Positions 7,854 to 16,859 of a DNA stretch of 64,000 nucleotides are shown here, one piece after another. A model generated the notes under the pieces. That model worked only from the letters and a program-made list of their open reading frames with translations. It did not search any database and was not told where the DNA came from. The DNA comes from Clostridiales bacterium (GTDB taxonomy: Bacteria > Bacillota > Clostridia > Christensenellales > CAG-138), in the NCBI GenBank assembly GCA_004558825.1, contig SFDB01000002.1:1-64000 (forward strand), written 5' to 3'. The translations under genes and the position numbers were made by a program. Each line of letters begins with the position of its first letter. Position 1 is the first letter of the stretch.

Positions 7854-8913
7854 TTACCTCCTTCCATATGGCGGACAGTGTATCATCCCCGATGGAACGG
7901 AGCGCATTTTGTATGCCCATCATTGCTGTTGCACCAAGATCGTCATAGGCGCTCTTTTGCTTGCCGAGTGTGACAAACCGGATTGACTCCAAATCATAGT
8001 CCGGCATAGCGTCAAAGCGATCTGCAAGCTCCTTTGCGAGGAGCAGTGAGCGGCGGGCGGCATCGCCGTCGCCGGATTGTATCTGTGTGTAGGCGATGCA
8101 TGCATGGAATACACCATTCATCTTGTCAAGGAAGCTGGGCTTTTCCCGGTCCCTCAAGCCGGAAAGTACACTTGAGCCCCAAAGAAGGATCGCCTGTGCG
8201 GAAGCATAGTCCTTTTGGCTGAAGAACACATTGACATAGCCCATAACGGTGCGCATGAGAGCTGCTGTGTTTTTTAGTAGAGCATCCGACAGAAAGGGCA
8301 ACGCCTCATTGGGGCGATTGCAGGCGGAAACAAGCGTCAAGCCGATCAGGTCATTGTAAATACCGCCTGCGTTGTGTTTCCGTAGAAGTTCCACAGCCTG
8401 CTCTCCCTTGCCCATAGCAAGATATGCTTCCGCCATGTCGCCGCAAATGGTAATCTCGCTGATTTCAGGGTCGGTGTTCTGCGGCAACAGGAACCTGGAA
8501 TATTCCAGCAGTTCCAGCGCACGGCGCAGCAACGCTTTTTCCTTACCTTCAATACCGAACAGCTGATACATGGTGGCGCTGATGTAAACGATTTCAAACG
8601 CATTAGGATACTTCTTCAGAGCCTTTTCAGCTTCTGTAAGTCCCTCCGGATTTTTTTCGTGACGATATTGTTTCAGCCTGTCCACGGACGCCTGCAAGCG
8701 ATTGTCTTTCATCTCATAGCCCAGCAGCACGTCTACCGATGTGTCAAAAAAATCCGCCATAGCCATAATCATAGCCAATTCAGGCTGGGACAACCTTGCC
8801 TCCCATTTATAAACTGCACCTACCGTTACACCCAGCACTTCGGCAAGCTGCTCTTGTGTCAGCGACAATTGCTTTCGGAAAGTCCGGATATTCTCTGCGA
8901 GTTTGATATCCAT
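7837..8913 (-). CDS. HTH-TPR transcriptional regulator
   Basis: 358 aa. Residues 5-62 are an XRE helix-turn-helix (LSLTQEQLAEVLGVTVGAVYKW). The rest is all-helical with repeat-like pairs (EIVYISATMYQLFG, GDMAEAYLAMGKGEQAVELL, ACIAYTQIQSGDGDAARRSL) typical of tetratricopeptide repeats. This layout resembles peptide-sensing RRNPP-type regulators, though no signal-peptide gene was found beside it. ATG 8913 has a good AAGGAGGTGGG. The gene overlaps the ABC exporter gene, so it probably controls that operon. Confidence 0.8.
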   Translation of the reverse strand: MDIKLAENIRTFRKQLSLTQEQLAEVLGVTVGAVYKWEARLSQPELAMIMAMADFFDTSVDVLLGYEMKDNRLQASVDRLKQYRHEKNPEGLTEAEKALKKYPNAFEIVYISATMYQLFGIEGKEKALLRRALELLEYSRFLLPQNTDPEISEITICGDMAEAYLAMGKGEQAVELLRKHNAGGIYNDLIGLTLVSACNRPNEALPFLSDALLKNTAALMRTVMGYVNVFFSQKDYASAQAILLWGSSVLSGLRDREKPSFLDKMNGVFHACIAYTQIQSGDGDAARRSLLLAKELADRFDAMPDYDLESIRFVTLGKQKSAYDDLGATAMMGIQNALRSIGDDTLSAIWKEVNEDEK

Positions 8914-9034
8914 ACGCCCACCTCCTTCATTGATTTACCCTTTTATGATAACAGAAAGAAGCGGCCAAACGAACATACCAATAGTATAATAAGATAAAAT
9001 ATAGTTCTACCAGCAGTGTGTATAACAGTGAATT

Positions 9035-9160
9035 TTAATCAAGAGGCTTGTATTCTGTGACGGTTTTCAAATATGCTTTCGGCTCTCCGTTCAAAATCAG
9101 GTCAGCGTATGCCAAGGGGTCATTGCGAATCAGATGGCTAAATACTGAACGCTGATACAT
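9035..9160 (-). CDS. Small unidentified ORF, perhaps a gene remnant
   Basis: 41 codons from ATG 9160, with GGAG about 9 nt upstream. It starts MYQRSVFSHLIRNDPL, uses ordinary codons and ends at TAA 9035. Just upstream another frame also looks coding (ESIKAKALGVILGMFHNM), which fits a frameshifted 3' end of a longer gene. I do not recognise the family. The rest of 8914-9456 holds only a TATAAT (9417-9422) for the next gene. This gap marks the edge between accessory and core-like sequence. Confidence 0.35.
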   Translation of the reverse strand: MYQRSVFSHLIRNDPLAYADLILNGEPKAYLKTVTEYKPLD

Positions 9161-9456
9161 ATGGGGAACTCCGTGCTGCCATATTATGAAACATACCTAA
9201 GATAACGCCGAGGGCTTTCGCTTTAATAGATTCTGAAGATATGACGGCGGGCTAGCTGCAATGGGCTTAGCTGCTTATCAGATAATCATGTCTCGGAAGC
9301 TTTACGGGATTCCGAATGACCCTGGTTTGAGTCCTCTGCTTCAAGTCAATGGAAATTTATTGTTCTCTACACGCATGAGTATGATGATTGACGTTTCAAA
9401 ACGCATAATGATATGGTATAATCTTCAGAAATGTTTGCGAAGAAAAGGAGAACTGT

Positions 9457-10623
9457 GTGATTTCGCTGCTTGTTAAGCTGTTTTACGGCGAAATGAATAT
9501 GGGCGACGAGAAGGCTGTAAGGCGCGCGTACGGCACCGCGTGCAGCGGTGCAGGCATAGGCTTCAATGTGCTTTTGTTCGCGGGCAAGCTTATTGCGGGT
9601 ATGCTCAGCGGGTCTGTCGCCATCGTGTCCGACGCATTCAACAATCTGTCCGATGCGGGCTCGTCTATAATATCGCTGGTGGGGTTTAAGCTATCGAATA
9701 AGAAGTCGGACCCGCAGCATCCGTTCGGTCATGGCAGACTTGAATATATATCGGGCCTTTGCGTTTCGTTTTTAATAATATTAATGGGAGTTGAGCTCGG
9801 TAAGGCGTCGATAGAGAAGATAATCGAGCCCGCGCAGGTGAAATTCAGCTTGCTTACGGCTGCGATACTTGCCGCATCGATACTCGTAAAGCTGTATATG
9901 GCACTTTATAACAGCCGCATAGGCAAACGACTGAATGCGGTCACGATGAAAGCTATGGCGAAAGACAGCTTGAGCGATGCTGTGGCGACGAGCGTGGTGC
10001 TGATGTCGATGATAGTTGCAAAGCTTGCGGACATAGCGATAGACGGTTACTGCGGCGTCATTGTCGCTGCATTCATACTGTTTACGGGCATAACGGCCGC
10101 ACGCGACACGATAAGTCCGCTTTTAGGCCAAAAACCGGATTCCGAGTTTATAGAAGAGGTCATGAGGATAGTCAACGCGCATAAGGAGATAATAGGCACA
10201 CACGACCTTGTTGTGCACGACTACGGTCCGGGTAGGCTGATGATAACGCTGCACGCAGAGGTCGATGCCGATATGGATATACTTGTTGCGCACGATGCCG
10301 TTGACAATATAGAGAATGAGCTTCGGGAGAAGCTCGGCTGCAGCGCCGTAGTGCATATGGATCCGATTGTCACAGACGACGTGGAGGTAAACGCTACGCG
10401 GGAAGAGATTAAACGGGTTGTGAGCAACATCGATTCAAGGATGACAATACACGATTTCAGGATGGTACCCGGACCTACGCACACGAATGTGATTTTTGAT
10501 GTAGCGGTGCCGTTTGATATAGACATGGACGACGACGAGCTGAGGAAGATTTTGGGGGCGCGGATAAGGGACGTTGACTCAAAGCTGAACGCCGTTATAG
10601 AAATAGATAAATGCTACTGCTAA
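9457..10623 (+). CDS. Cation diffusion facilitator transporter
   Basis: 388 aa. The CDF signature is intact: SDAFNNLSD (metal-binding Asp residues in TM2) and HPFGHGRLEYIS on the following loop, with further hydrophobic segments to about residue 215 and a cytoplasmic metal-binding domain. CDF proteins export Zn2+, Mn2+ or Fe2+ in exchange for protons; the ion cannot be told here. The C-terminal part is longer than usual, with a second ferredoxin-like copy suggested by EEIKRVVSNIDSRMTIHDFRMV. GTG 9457 was chosen because AAGGAG lies 7 nt upstream. A TATAAT is at 9417-9422. The pyrophosphatase gene follows after 10 nt. Confidence 0.9.
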   Translation: MISLLVKLFYGEMNMGDEKAVRRAYGTACSGAGIGFNVLLFAGKLIAGMLSGSVAIVSDAFNNLSDAGSSIISLVGFKLSNKKSDPQHPFGHGRLEYISGLCVSFLIILMGVELGKASIEKIIEPAQVKFSLLTAAILAASILVKLYMALYNSRIGKRLNAVTMKAMAKDSLSDAVATSVVLMSMIVAKLADIAIDGYCGVIVAAFILFTGITAARDTISPLLGQKPDSEFIEEVMRIVNAHKEIIGTHDLVVHDYGPGRLMITLHAEVDADMDILVAHDAVDNIENELREKLGCSAVVHMDPIVTDDVEVNATREEIKRVVSNIDSRMTIHDFRMVPGPTHTNVIFDVAVPFDIDMDDDELRKILGARIRDVDSKLNAVIEIDKCYC

Positions 10624-10633
10624 AGGAGGCACA

Positions 10634-11167
10634 ATGATGAATATATGGCATGATATTTCACCGAAACGCATAAAAAACAACGACTTCTATTCCGTTATCG
10701 AAATAACGAAGGGAAGCAAAACAAAATATGAGCTTGATAAGGAGACTGGATTTATAAAGCTCGACAGGATACTGTATACATCGACGCACTATCCCGCAAA
10801 CTACGGCCTGATACCGCGCACATACGCTGCCGACGGCGATCCGCTTGACGTGCTGGTAATATGCTCTGAGCCTATACATCCGCTTGCGCTTGTGAGATGT
10901 TACCCGATAGGCATGATAACGATGAAGGACAACAACGCCGACGACGATAAGATTATCGCCATACCGTTTGACGATCCGACCTACAACGAATATAACGACA
11001 TAAGTGAGCTTCCCAGGCATGTCATGGAGGAGATGTCACACTTCTTCTCCGTGTACAAGGCGCTTGAAAACAAACAGACCGTCATCGACGAGGTTAAAAA
11101 CCGCGACGAAGCGATACGCGTCGTTCAGGAAGCCATTGACAGCTATATTGAGCTTTTTTGTAAATAA
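10634..11167 (+). CDS. ppa: Inorganic pyrophosphatase (family I)
   Basis: 177 aa, standard length for the soluble family I enzyme that hydrolyses PPi to phosphate and pulls biosynthetic reactions forward. The Mg2+-binding signature DGDPLDVLV is present at about residues 67-75, with YPANYGLIPRTYA before it and DDDKIIAIPFDDP after it. AAAGGAGG precedes the start. Between the CDF gene and plsX with short gaps, so probably in the same transcript. Confidence 0.95.
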   Translation: MMNIWHDISPKRIKNNDFYSVIEITKGSKTKYELDKETGFIKLDRILYTSTHYPANYGLIPRTYAADGDPLDVLVICSEPIHPLALVRCYPIGMITMKDNNADDDKIIAIPFDDPTYNEYNDISELPRHVMEEMSHFFSVYKALENKQTVIDEVKNRDEAIRVVQEAIDSYIELFCK

Positions 11168-11184
11168 AACACAGGAGGAAAAGC

Positions 11185-12192
11185 ATGAAAATAGCGGTAG
11201 ACATATTTGGCGGAGACAATTCGCCGTCAGCGCTGATAGACGGCTGCGTCGATGCAGCAAAGCTTTATGACGACGTTGAATTTATATTTACGGGCGATGA
11301 ACGCGTAATAACCGACTACATGAGCGAAAAGGGTTATGGAAGCTCGCGCATAAGTATCATCGATGCTCCCGAGACGATAACATGCGGCGATCAGCCGACG
11401 GTCGCCATAAAGCGCAAGAAGAACTCGTCGCTTGTAAAAGCGCTCGAGCTTGTCGCGTCAAAGGAGGCGGATGCGTTCGTATCGGCGGGAAGCACGGGCG
11501 CCGTGCTTGCGGGCGCAACTCTTATAGTAAGGAGAATCAAGGGCGTGAAGCGTCCTGCTCTTGCGCCTGTGATGCCCACCGTGAAAGGGCCCGTGCTGCT
11601 TATTGACTGCGGGGCAAACGTTGACTGCAAGCCGAACTATCTTCAGCAGTTTGCCGTGATGGGAAGCGCATACATGAAAAAGGTCTGCGGAATAGATGCA
11701 CCGCGCGTAGGCCTAATCAACAACGGCGCAGAGGCGGAAAAGGGAAACGAGCTTACGAAAAGCGCATATAAGCTTCTTGAGAACACTGACATAAACTTTG
11801 TCGGAAACTGCGAGGCACGCTATACTATGACGGGCGACTATGATGTACTTGTCTGCGACGGCTTTGTCGGCAACGCAGTGCTCAAATGCACTGAGGGCGT
11901 GGCCAGGTCCGTTATGAGCATAATGAAGCAGGAGCTTATGGCAAGTCCTATAACGAAGCTTGGTGCGCTCATAAGCAAATCGGGTTTTAAGCGTGTGAAG
12001 AAGCGCATGGATTATACGGAGTACGGCGGAGCGCCGCTGCTTGGCATAAACGGATGCATAATAAAGGCGCACGGGAGCTCTAACGCAAAGGCGATAACGT
12101 CAGCAATAGGCCAGGCACGCAGCTACTGCATTGGGGACGTTACTGCCGCCATACAGAGCGGTATCGAGGCGCTTCCCGAATGTGAGGATTGA
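11185..12192 (+). CDS. plsX: Phosphate acyltransferase PlsX
   Basis: 335 aa, full length. The N-terminus MKIAVDIFGGDNSP is a slight variant of the usual PlsX start (DAMGGD). SAGSTGAVLAGA, the LLIDCGANVDCKP stretch and EYGGAPLLGINGCIIKAHG near the end are characteristic. PlsX converts acyl-ACP to acyl-phosphate at the membrane for phosphatidic acid synthesis. Strong AGGAGG. It is followed by acpP, which supplies its substrate, in the common plsX-acpP-rnc-smc-ftsY order. Confidence 0.95.
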   Translation: MKIAVDIFGGDNSPSALIDGCVDAAKLYDDVEFIFTGDERVITDYMSEKGYGSSRISIIDAPETITCGDQPTVAIKRKKNSSLVKALELVASKEADAFVSAGSTGAVLAGATLIVRRIKGVKRPALAPVMPTVKGPVLLIDCGANVDCKPNYLQQFAVMGSAYMKKVCGIDAPRVGLINNGAEAEKGNELTKSAYKLLENTDINFVGNCEARYTMTGDYDVLVCDGFVGNAVLKCTEGVARSVMSIMKQELMASPITKLGALISKSGFKRVKKRMDYTEYGGAPLLGINGCIIKAHGSSNAKAITSAIGQARSYCIGDVTAAIQSGIEALPECED

Positions 12193-12246
12193 CATAATAA
12201 GCAATTTTGCCTAAAATAAATGAAAACCTGAAAGGCGGAAACTAAA

Positions 12247-12474
12247 ATGACGTTTGAAAAGATAGCGGAGCTTATAGCTGCCCAGCTCGGTATAGACAAG
12301 GACAGCATAACTGAAGATTCAAGACTTCTTGAGGATCTCAAGGCTGATTCGCTTGACGTTGTGGAGATGATAATGGATCTTGAGCAGGAGTACAATATCG
12401 AGATACCCGACGACGAGCTGCCCAAGATTAAGACGGTAGGCGACATCGTAAGATACATTTCATCGGTAAAATAA
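12247..12474 (+). CDS. acpP: Acyl carrier protein
   Basis: 75 aa. The phosphopantetheine site is DLKADSLDVVEMIM with Ser in the DSL motif near residue 37. Acidic, four-helix pattern. It carries growing acyl chains and feeds PlsX upstream. A GGCGG sits upstream of ATG 12247. A hairpin separates it from rnc. Confidence 0.95.
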   Translation: MTFEKIAELIAAQLGIDKDSITEDSRLLEDLKADSLDVVEMIMDLEQEYNIEIPDDELPKIKTVGDIVRYISSVK

Positions 12475-12496
12475 GCGAAAACAGGTCTCAGCGATA

Positions 12497-12524
12497 TGCC
12501 ATGCCGAGGTAATTCGGCATGGCA
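12497..12524 (+). promoter_or_regulatory. Hairpin between acpP and rnc
   Basis: A perfect 11-bp stem TGCCATGCCGA/TCGGCATGGCA with a 6-nt loop, followed by AAAATGTG rather than a T tract. It could be a weak terminator, an mRNA stabiliser for acpP, or an RNase III site (in E. coli rnc mRNA is cut in its own leader). It overlaps an in-frame ATG at 12496 that could otherwise be taken as the rnc start. Confidence 0.55.
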
Positions 12525-12558
12525 AAATGTGTTATTGAAACGGAGCGATTTAACGGAA

Positions 12559-13269
12559 GTGGACGAGCGTAGAATCAAGGCACTCGAATATTTTCAAAAG
12601 CGTATCGGATATGTATTCAATGATGAAAGCATATTGAATACGGCGCTTACACATTCGTCATACGTCAAGTGCGAAAATAAAAGCGCGGTTCACAACGAAC
12701 GCCTCGAGTTTTTGGGTGACGCCGTACTCGAGCTGTGCGTAAGCGAGAAGCTTTTCAATGAAAACCCGCAAATGAACGAAGGCACGATGACGCGCATAAG
12801 GTCGCTTGCCGTATATGAGGACGCGCTTTTTCGAGTCGCGAAGCGTATGGATGTAGGCTCGGTGCTTTTGATAAGCAACGGCGAGGAGCGTACGGGCGGA
12901 AGAGAAAAGCCGTCGATACTTTCGGATGCCGTCGAGGCCGTTATAGGCGCGATATATGTAGACGGCGGGTATTCGGCTGCTAAAAAATTCATACTCGGCT
13001 TTGCAAACCTTAGCATACAAGAGGCAATGAGCATGGTCAGCACAAAGGATTATAAGACGATGCTTCAGGAGCATATGCAAAAGCTGCATTTGGGCGACCT
13101 TACATATGTGCTTGTGGACGAAAGCGGTCCTGAGCATAAAAAGATGTTTACAATGGCCGTAGTTTCGAACGGAGAGACAATAGGTACAGGCAGCGGCGGT
13201 TCGAAGCAGGAAGCGGGCAAGGCCGCGGCACACGATGCGCTGCTTAAAATGAACGTATTAAAGGACTAA
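12559..13269 (+). CDS. rnc: Ribonuclease III
   Basis: 236 aa from GTG 12559. The signature HNERLEFLGDAVLEL holds the catalytic acidic residues, with a second acidic patch in DAVEAVIGAIYVDGG. A double-stranded RNA-binding domain follows (last ~70 aa, ending SGGSKQEAGKAAAHDALLKM). RNase III matures rRNA and cuts structured mRNAs. The frame is open back to ATG 12496, but that start lies in the hairpin stem and lacks a Shine-Dalgarno; TTG 12535 is another option. GGAG at 12542 supports a start near 12559, though the spacing is long. Confidence 0.93.
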   Translation: MDERRIKALEYFQKRIGYVFNDESILNTALTHSSYVKCENKSAVHNERLEFLGDAVLELCVSEKLFNENPQMNEGTMTRIRSLAVYEDALFRVAKRMDVGSVLLISNGEERTGGREKPSILSDAVEAVIGAIYVDGGYSAAKKFILGFANLSIQEAMSMVSTKDYKTMLQEHMQKLHLGDLTYVLVDESGPEHKKMFTMAVVSNGETIGTGSGGSKQEAGKAAAHDALLKMNVLKD

Positions 13270-13282
13270 AGGAGAGAGCCTT

Positions 13283-16200
13283 TTGAAACTTCTAAGGCTT
13301 GAGATTTCGGGGTTTAAGTCGTTTGCCAAGAAGACCGTTATAGAGTTCAGGGACGGGATAACGGCTATCGTAGGCCCTAACGGAAGCGGAAAAAGCAATA
13401 TTGCCGACGCCATAAGGTGGGTGCTTGGTGAACAGCGTCCAAAGGCTTTACGCGGCGCAAAAATGGAGGACGTAATATTCAACGGTACGGAGCAGCGCAA
13501 GCCGCTTGCCTTCTGCGAAGTAACGCTTGTTTTTGACAATTCGGACGGAATGCTGCCGACCGATTTTGTTGAGGTGAGCGTGACGCGCCGCGCCTACAGA
13601 ACGGGCGAAGGCGAATATATGCTAAACGGCAAGCAATGCAGGCTAAAAGATGTTCAGGAGATATTCCGTGACACGGGAATAGGCAAAGAAGGCTATTCAA
13701 TAATTGGGCAGGGGAAGGTAGACGAGATACTCTCGAACAAGTCGAGCGAGCGCAGGATGATATTTGAAGAGGCTGCGGGCGTTATGCGCTACAGGACGCG
13801 CAAGGAGGAGGCCGAGCGGCGTCTCGAAAATACGGAAAAGAATCTCGAACGCGTAAGAGACGTACTTGCAGAGCTTGAAGAGCGGCTTGAACCGCTCGAA
13901 AGGCAGAGCACAACGGCGAAAAAGTATCTTTCGCTGCGCGAAGAACTGAAAAAAGCAGAGCTCAACCTGTTCCTTATTCAATATGACAAACTCAACGAAC
14001 GTATAAGCGCTTCAGCCGCCGTAATGGAACAGGCGTCAAACGAGACGCTCGACAAACAAAACTATATCTCTAATATCGAGCGCGAATGCATGTCCGCCGA
14101 GGCGAGCGAACGCGATGGAAACACGAATATAAACGATTTGCAGAATAAGCTGCTCGAACTAACGGCGAGCCTTGAGGGTCAAGCGGGCGAGTCGAAGGTG
14201 ATTAAAGAAAGAATAGCAAATTCACAAGCCGAGCAGGCCAGGCTGGGCGACGAGATAAAGCGAGGCGAGGTGCTTTTAAGCGAAAACGCGGAAAACCTGA
14301 ACGAGCTTGAGAACGAAATAAAAAGTAAGGGCGACAAATATGCGGAGCTTCAAAAAGCAATAGAGGAGCTTACCGTTGAGAGCGCGGCACTTGCGTCCGC
14401 GGCAGAGAAAGCGGAAGCGATGCTTGACGCTCAAAAACAAAGCATAATCGACGCGATGAACAGCCTTTCGGACGCAAAGAGCAGGCTTGCCCGCTTTGAG
14501 ACGATGAAGGCGACGCTGAACGAGCGTGTCGAAGCGATAGATAAAGAAACGCTGCTGCATGATAGTGAGCTGGAAAAGCTTCAGACGGAGTTTAGCGAGG
14601 CTGACGAGCTTTACGAAGAGCTTCTCGATGGCGAGAAGGAAGTCAAGCAGCAAAAATGTGAGGCGGAGCGAAAAAGAGAGCAGATATCTGCACAAATTGC
14701 TCTGCTGCGCGAGAATACGAAAAAGTCGGAGCATGAGCTTGAGCGCAAGCGCTCACGCATAAAAGTTCTGCGAGAGCTGAAAGAATCGCATGAGGGGTTT
14801 TATGCGAGCGTGAGGAGGCTGCTCAGCGACGCGAAAGCAGACCCACGTCTTGCGGATGCAATAGAGGGCGCCGTTGCGGAATTGATAAAGGTGCCGCGCG
14901 AATATGAAACGGCAATTGAGATGGCGCTCGGTTCGGCGCTGCAAAATATAATCGTTCCGACAGAGAATGACGCAAAGCTTGTGATTAACCATTTGCGAAG
15001 CCGAAATTACGGACGCGCTACGCTTCTGCCTGTATCTGCCATCCGTCCGAGAGCGCTGACCGACGCCGAGAAGCGTTTCATAAAGATGCGCGGATGCCAT
15101 GGCATAGCGGCCGAACTTGTCGAATGTGCGCCGCGATACGCCGATATATGCTCGAATTTGCTTGGAAGAACGGTTATCGTTGACGACCTTGATACAGGCA
15201 TAGCCATTAGCAGGCAGGTCGGTTCATCGTTTAGGATAGCTACGCTAAAGGGCGACATAATCAACCCCGGAGGCTCGATGACGGGCGGAAGCGTGCAGAG
15301 GTCTGAGTTCAGCCTGCTGGGCAGAGAACGCGAAATCGACGAGCTTGAGAACGGCTGCGCTGCGGATGAGGAGAAGCTCAGAGCGCAGGAATGTTCCGTT
15401 AATGAGGCTTCCGACGCTTTGCGCGCCGCAGAATCCGAGCTCGCCGAACTTGACAGCGAGCTGCACGAGAAGCAGGTCGAAAAGGCTTCAAGATACGAAA
15501 AGCTTGACATAATAAAGAAATATATCGAACAGTCGGAGACAACGCGCCAAAAGCTTCTGCAGGAACGCGCGCGCGTTGTTGACAGCATTGCGGACATAGA
15601 GAATGAAGTGGCGAAATGCGAGGCGGTCACGGGCAACATTGAGAGCGGAAACGTCGCGACAAAAGAAGACATAGCGAAAACTCAGGGCGAGCTTAACGCG
15701 AAGCGTGCCGAACAAAATGAGCTGAACGAGCGCATTACTTCTATGAAGCTTGACGCAGTGGCGCTTGAACGCGAACGCGCAGCGGCATCTGCACAAAAAA
15801 AGCGCACAGAGAGCGAGGCTGTAGCTGTGCGGGAAAGGGTGTCGAAAGCCGAAGCAGAGATAAGCAGGCTCAGGGCGCTTGAAGGGGAGCTCAGCGATAT
15901 GCTTTTGACTTCCGATGCTTTTGTAAATGAGGAGCGAAAGAAGGCGGACGACCTTTCGGATGAAATAAAGCGGCTGAGCGACGAGCAGACGCTCATACAG
16001 ACGCATATAGGCGAGCTTCGTGAGAGGCGTTCTGCGGCGCAGGCAGAGCTTGATGCTCTTTTGGAGCGAAAGCACCGCGCTGAAATGAGCATGAATAAAT
16101 CACAGCTTGAATTGTCCGCGATGCAGGAGCGTATATTCAATGACTATGAGATGACGTATGAGAACGTGCTGCCATACAGACGAAATGTTTCCGCAACGGC

Positions 16201-16849
16201 GGAGCATATGAAGTCGGATGAGCTGAAAAAGGAAATAAAAGCGCTTGGCGACATAAACGTAAACGCGATTGAGGAGTATGCGCTTGTCAACGAACGATAC
16301 GCGACTCTCAAAACGCAGTCGGACGATCTTGTGGAAGCAAAGGTCGACCTTGAAAAGCTCATAGAGGAACTGCTCGACACGATGAAATCGGAGTTTACGA
16401 AGCAATTCGCACTTATCCGTGAAAACTTCACTTTGGTTTTTTCGGAGCTTTTTCGGGGCGGTAGGGCGGAGCTTGCGCTTTCGGATGAGAGCGATGTTCT
16501 CAACTGCGATATAGATATAATTGCCCAGCCTCCGGGAAAGAGGCTTCAGCTTATGTCGTTGCTGTCCGGAGGCGAACGCGCTCTTACTGCGATAGCATTG
16601 CTGTTCGCAATACTGCGGCTTAAACCGACCGCGTTTTGCGTACTCGATGAGATAGAAACTTCGCTCGATGAAACAAATGTATCCAACTTTGCGGAGTATC
16701 TCAAAAACTATTCAAAGAGCACCCAATTCATATTGATAACGCACAGAAAAGGCAGCATGGCGGTATGCAATGCGCTTTACGGCGTTGCGATGGAGGAGAA
16801 GGGCGTGTCAAAGATAGCATCGGCAAAATTTGAAGAAGAGGCTGTATAA
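13283..16849 (+). CDS. smc: Chromosome segregation protein SMC
   Basis: 1188 aa, full length. Order: N-terminal ATPase head with Walker A GPNGSGKSNIADAIRW, coiled coil (~170-500), hinge (~510-660, with GG-rich GGSMTGGSV following), returning coiled coil, and C-terminal head with signature LSGGERALTAIALLFAI and Walker B AFCVLDEIETSLDETN. The common LDEVDAALDE is changed to LDEIETSLDE, conservative and compatible with ATPase activity. SMC with ScpA/ScpB condenses and segregates the chromosome. TTG 13283 is the start, 13 nt after rnc, with AAAGGAGAG. Confidence 0.97.
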   Translation: MKLLRLEISGFKSFAKKTVIEFRDGITAIVGPNGSGKSNIADAIRWVLGEQRPKALRGAKMEDVIFNGTEQRKPLAFCEVTLVFDNSDGMLPTDFVEVSVTRRAYRTGEGEYMLNGKQCRLKDVQEIFRDTGIGKEGYSIIGQGKVDEILSNKSSERRMIFEEAAGVMRYRTRKEEAERRLENTEKNLERVRDVLAELEERLEPLERQSTTAKKYLSLREELKKAELNLFLIQYDKLNERISASAAVMEQASNETLDKQNYISNIERECMSAEASERDGNTNINDLQNKLLELTASLEGQAGESKVIKERIANSQAEQARLGDEIKRGEVLLSENAENLNELENEIKSKGDKYAELQKAIEELTVESAALASAAEKAEAMLDAQKQSIIDAMNSLSDAKSRLARFETMKATLNERVEAIDKETLLHDSELEKLQTEFSEADELYEELLDGEKEVKQQKCEAERKREQISAQIALLRENTKKSEHELERKRSRIKVLRELKESHEGFYASVRRLLSDAKADPRLADAIEGAVAELIKVPREYETAIEMALGSALQNIIVPTENDAKLVINHLRSRNYGRATLLPVSAIRPRALTDAEKRFIKMRGCHGIAAELVECAPRYADICSNLLGRTVIVDDLDTGIAISRQVGSSFRIATLKGDIINPGGSMTGGSVQRSEFSLLGREREIDELENGCAADEEKLRAQECSVNEASDALRAAESELAELDSELHEKQVEKASRYEKLDIIKKYIEQSETTRQKLLQERARVVDSIADIENEVAKCEAVTGNIESGNVATKEDIAKTQGELNAKRAEQNELNERITSMKLDAVALERERAAASAQKKRTESEAVAVRERVSKAEAEISRLRALEGELSDMLLTSDAFVNEERKKADDLSDEIKRLSDEQTLIQTHIGELRERRSAAQAELDALLERKHRAEMSMNKSQLELSAMQERIFNDYEMTYENVLPYRRNVSATAEHMKSDELKKEIKALGDINVNAIEEYALVNERYATLKTQSDDLVEAKVDLEKLIEELLDTMKSEFTKQFALIRENFTLVFSELFRGGRAELALSDESDVLNCDIDIIAQPPGKRLQLMSLLSGGERALTAIALLFAILRLKPTAFCVLDEIETSLDETNVSNFAEYLKNYSKSTQFILITHRKGSMAVCNALYGVAMEEKGVSKIASAKFEEEAV

Positions 16850-16859
16850 AGGAGAAAAC

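Noticed and set aside
9261..9476. 71-aa ORF overlapping the CDF gene start
   Set aside because: No Shine-Dalgarno or similarity, and it overlaps the promoter and start of a clear gene.
12658..13233. 191-aa open frame antisense to rnc
   Set aside because: Shadow of the rnc gene; low-complexity translation and no start signal.
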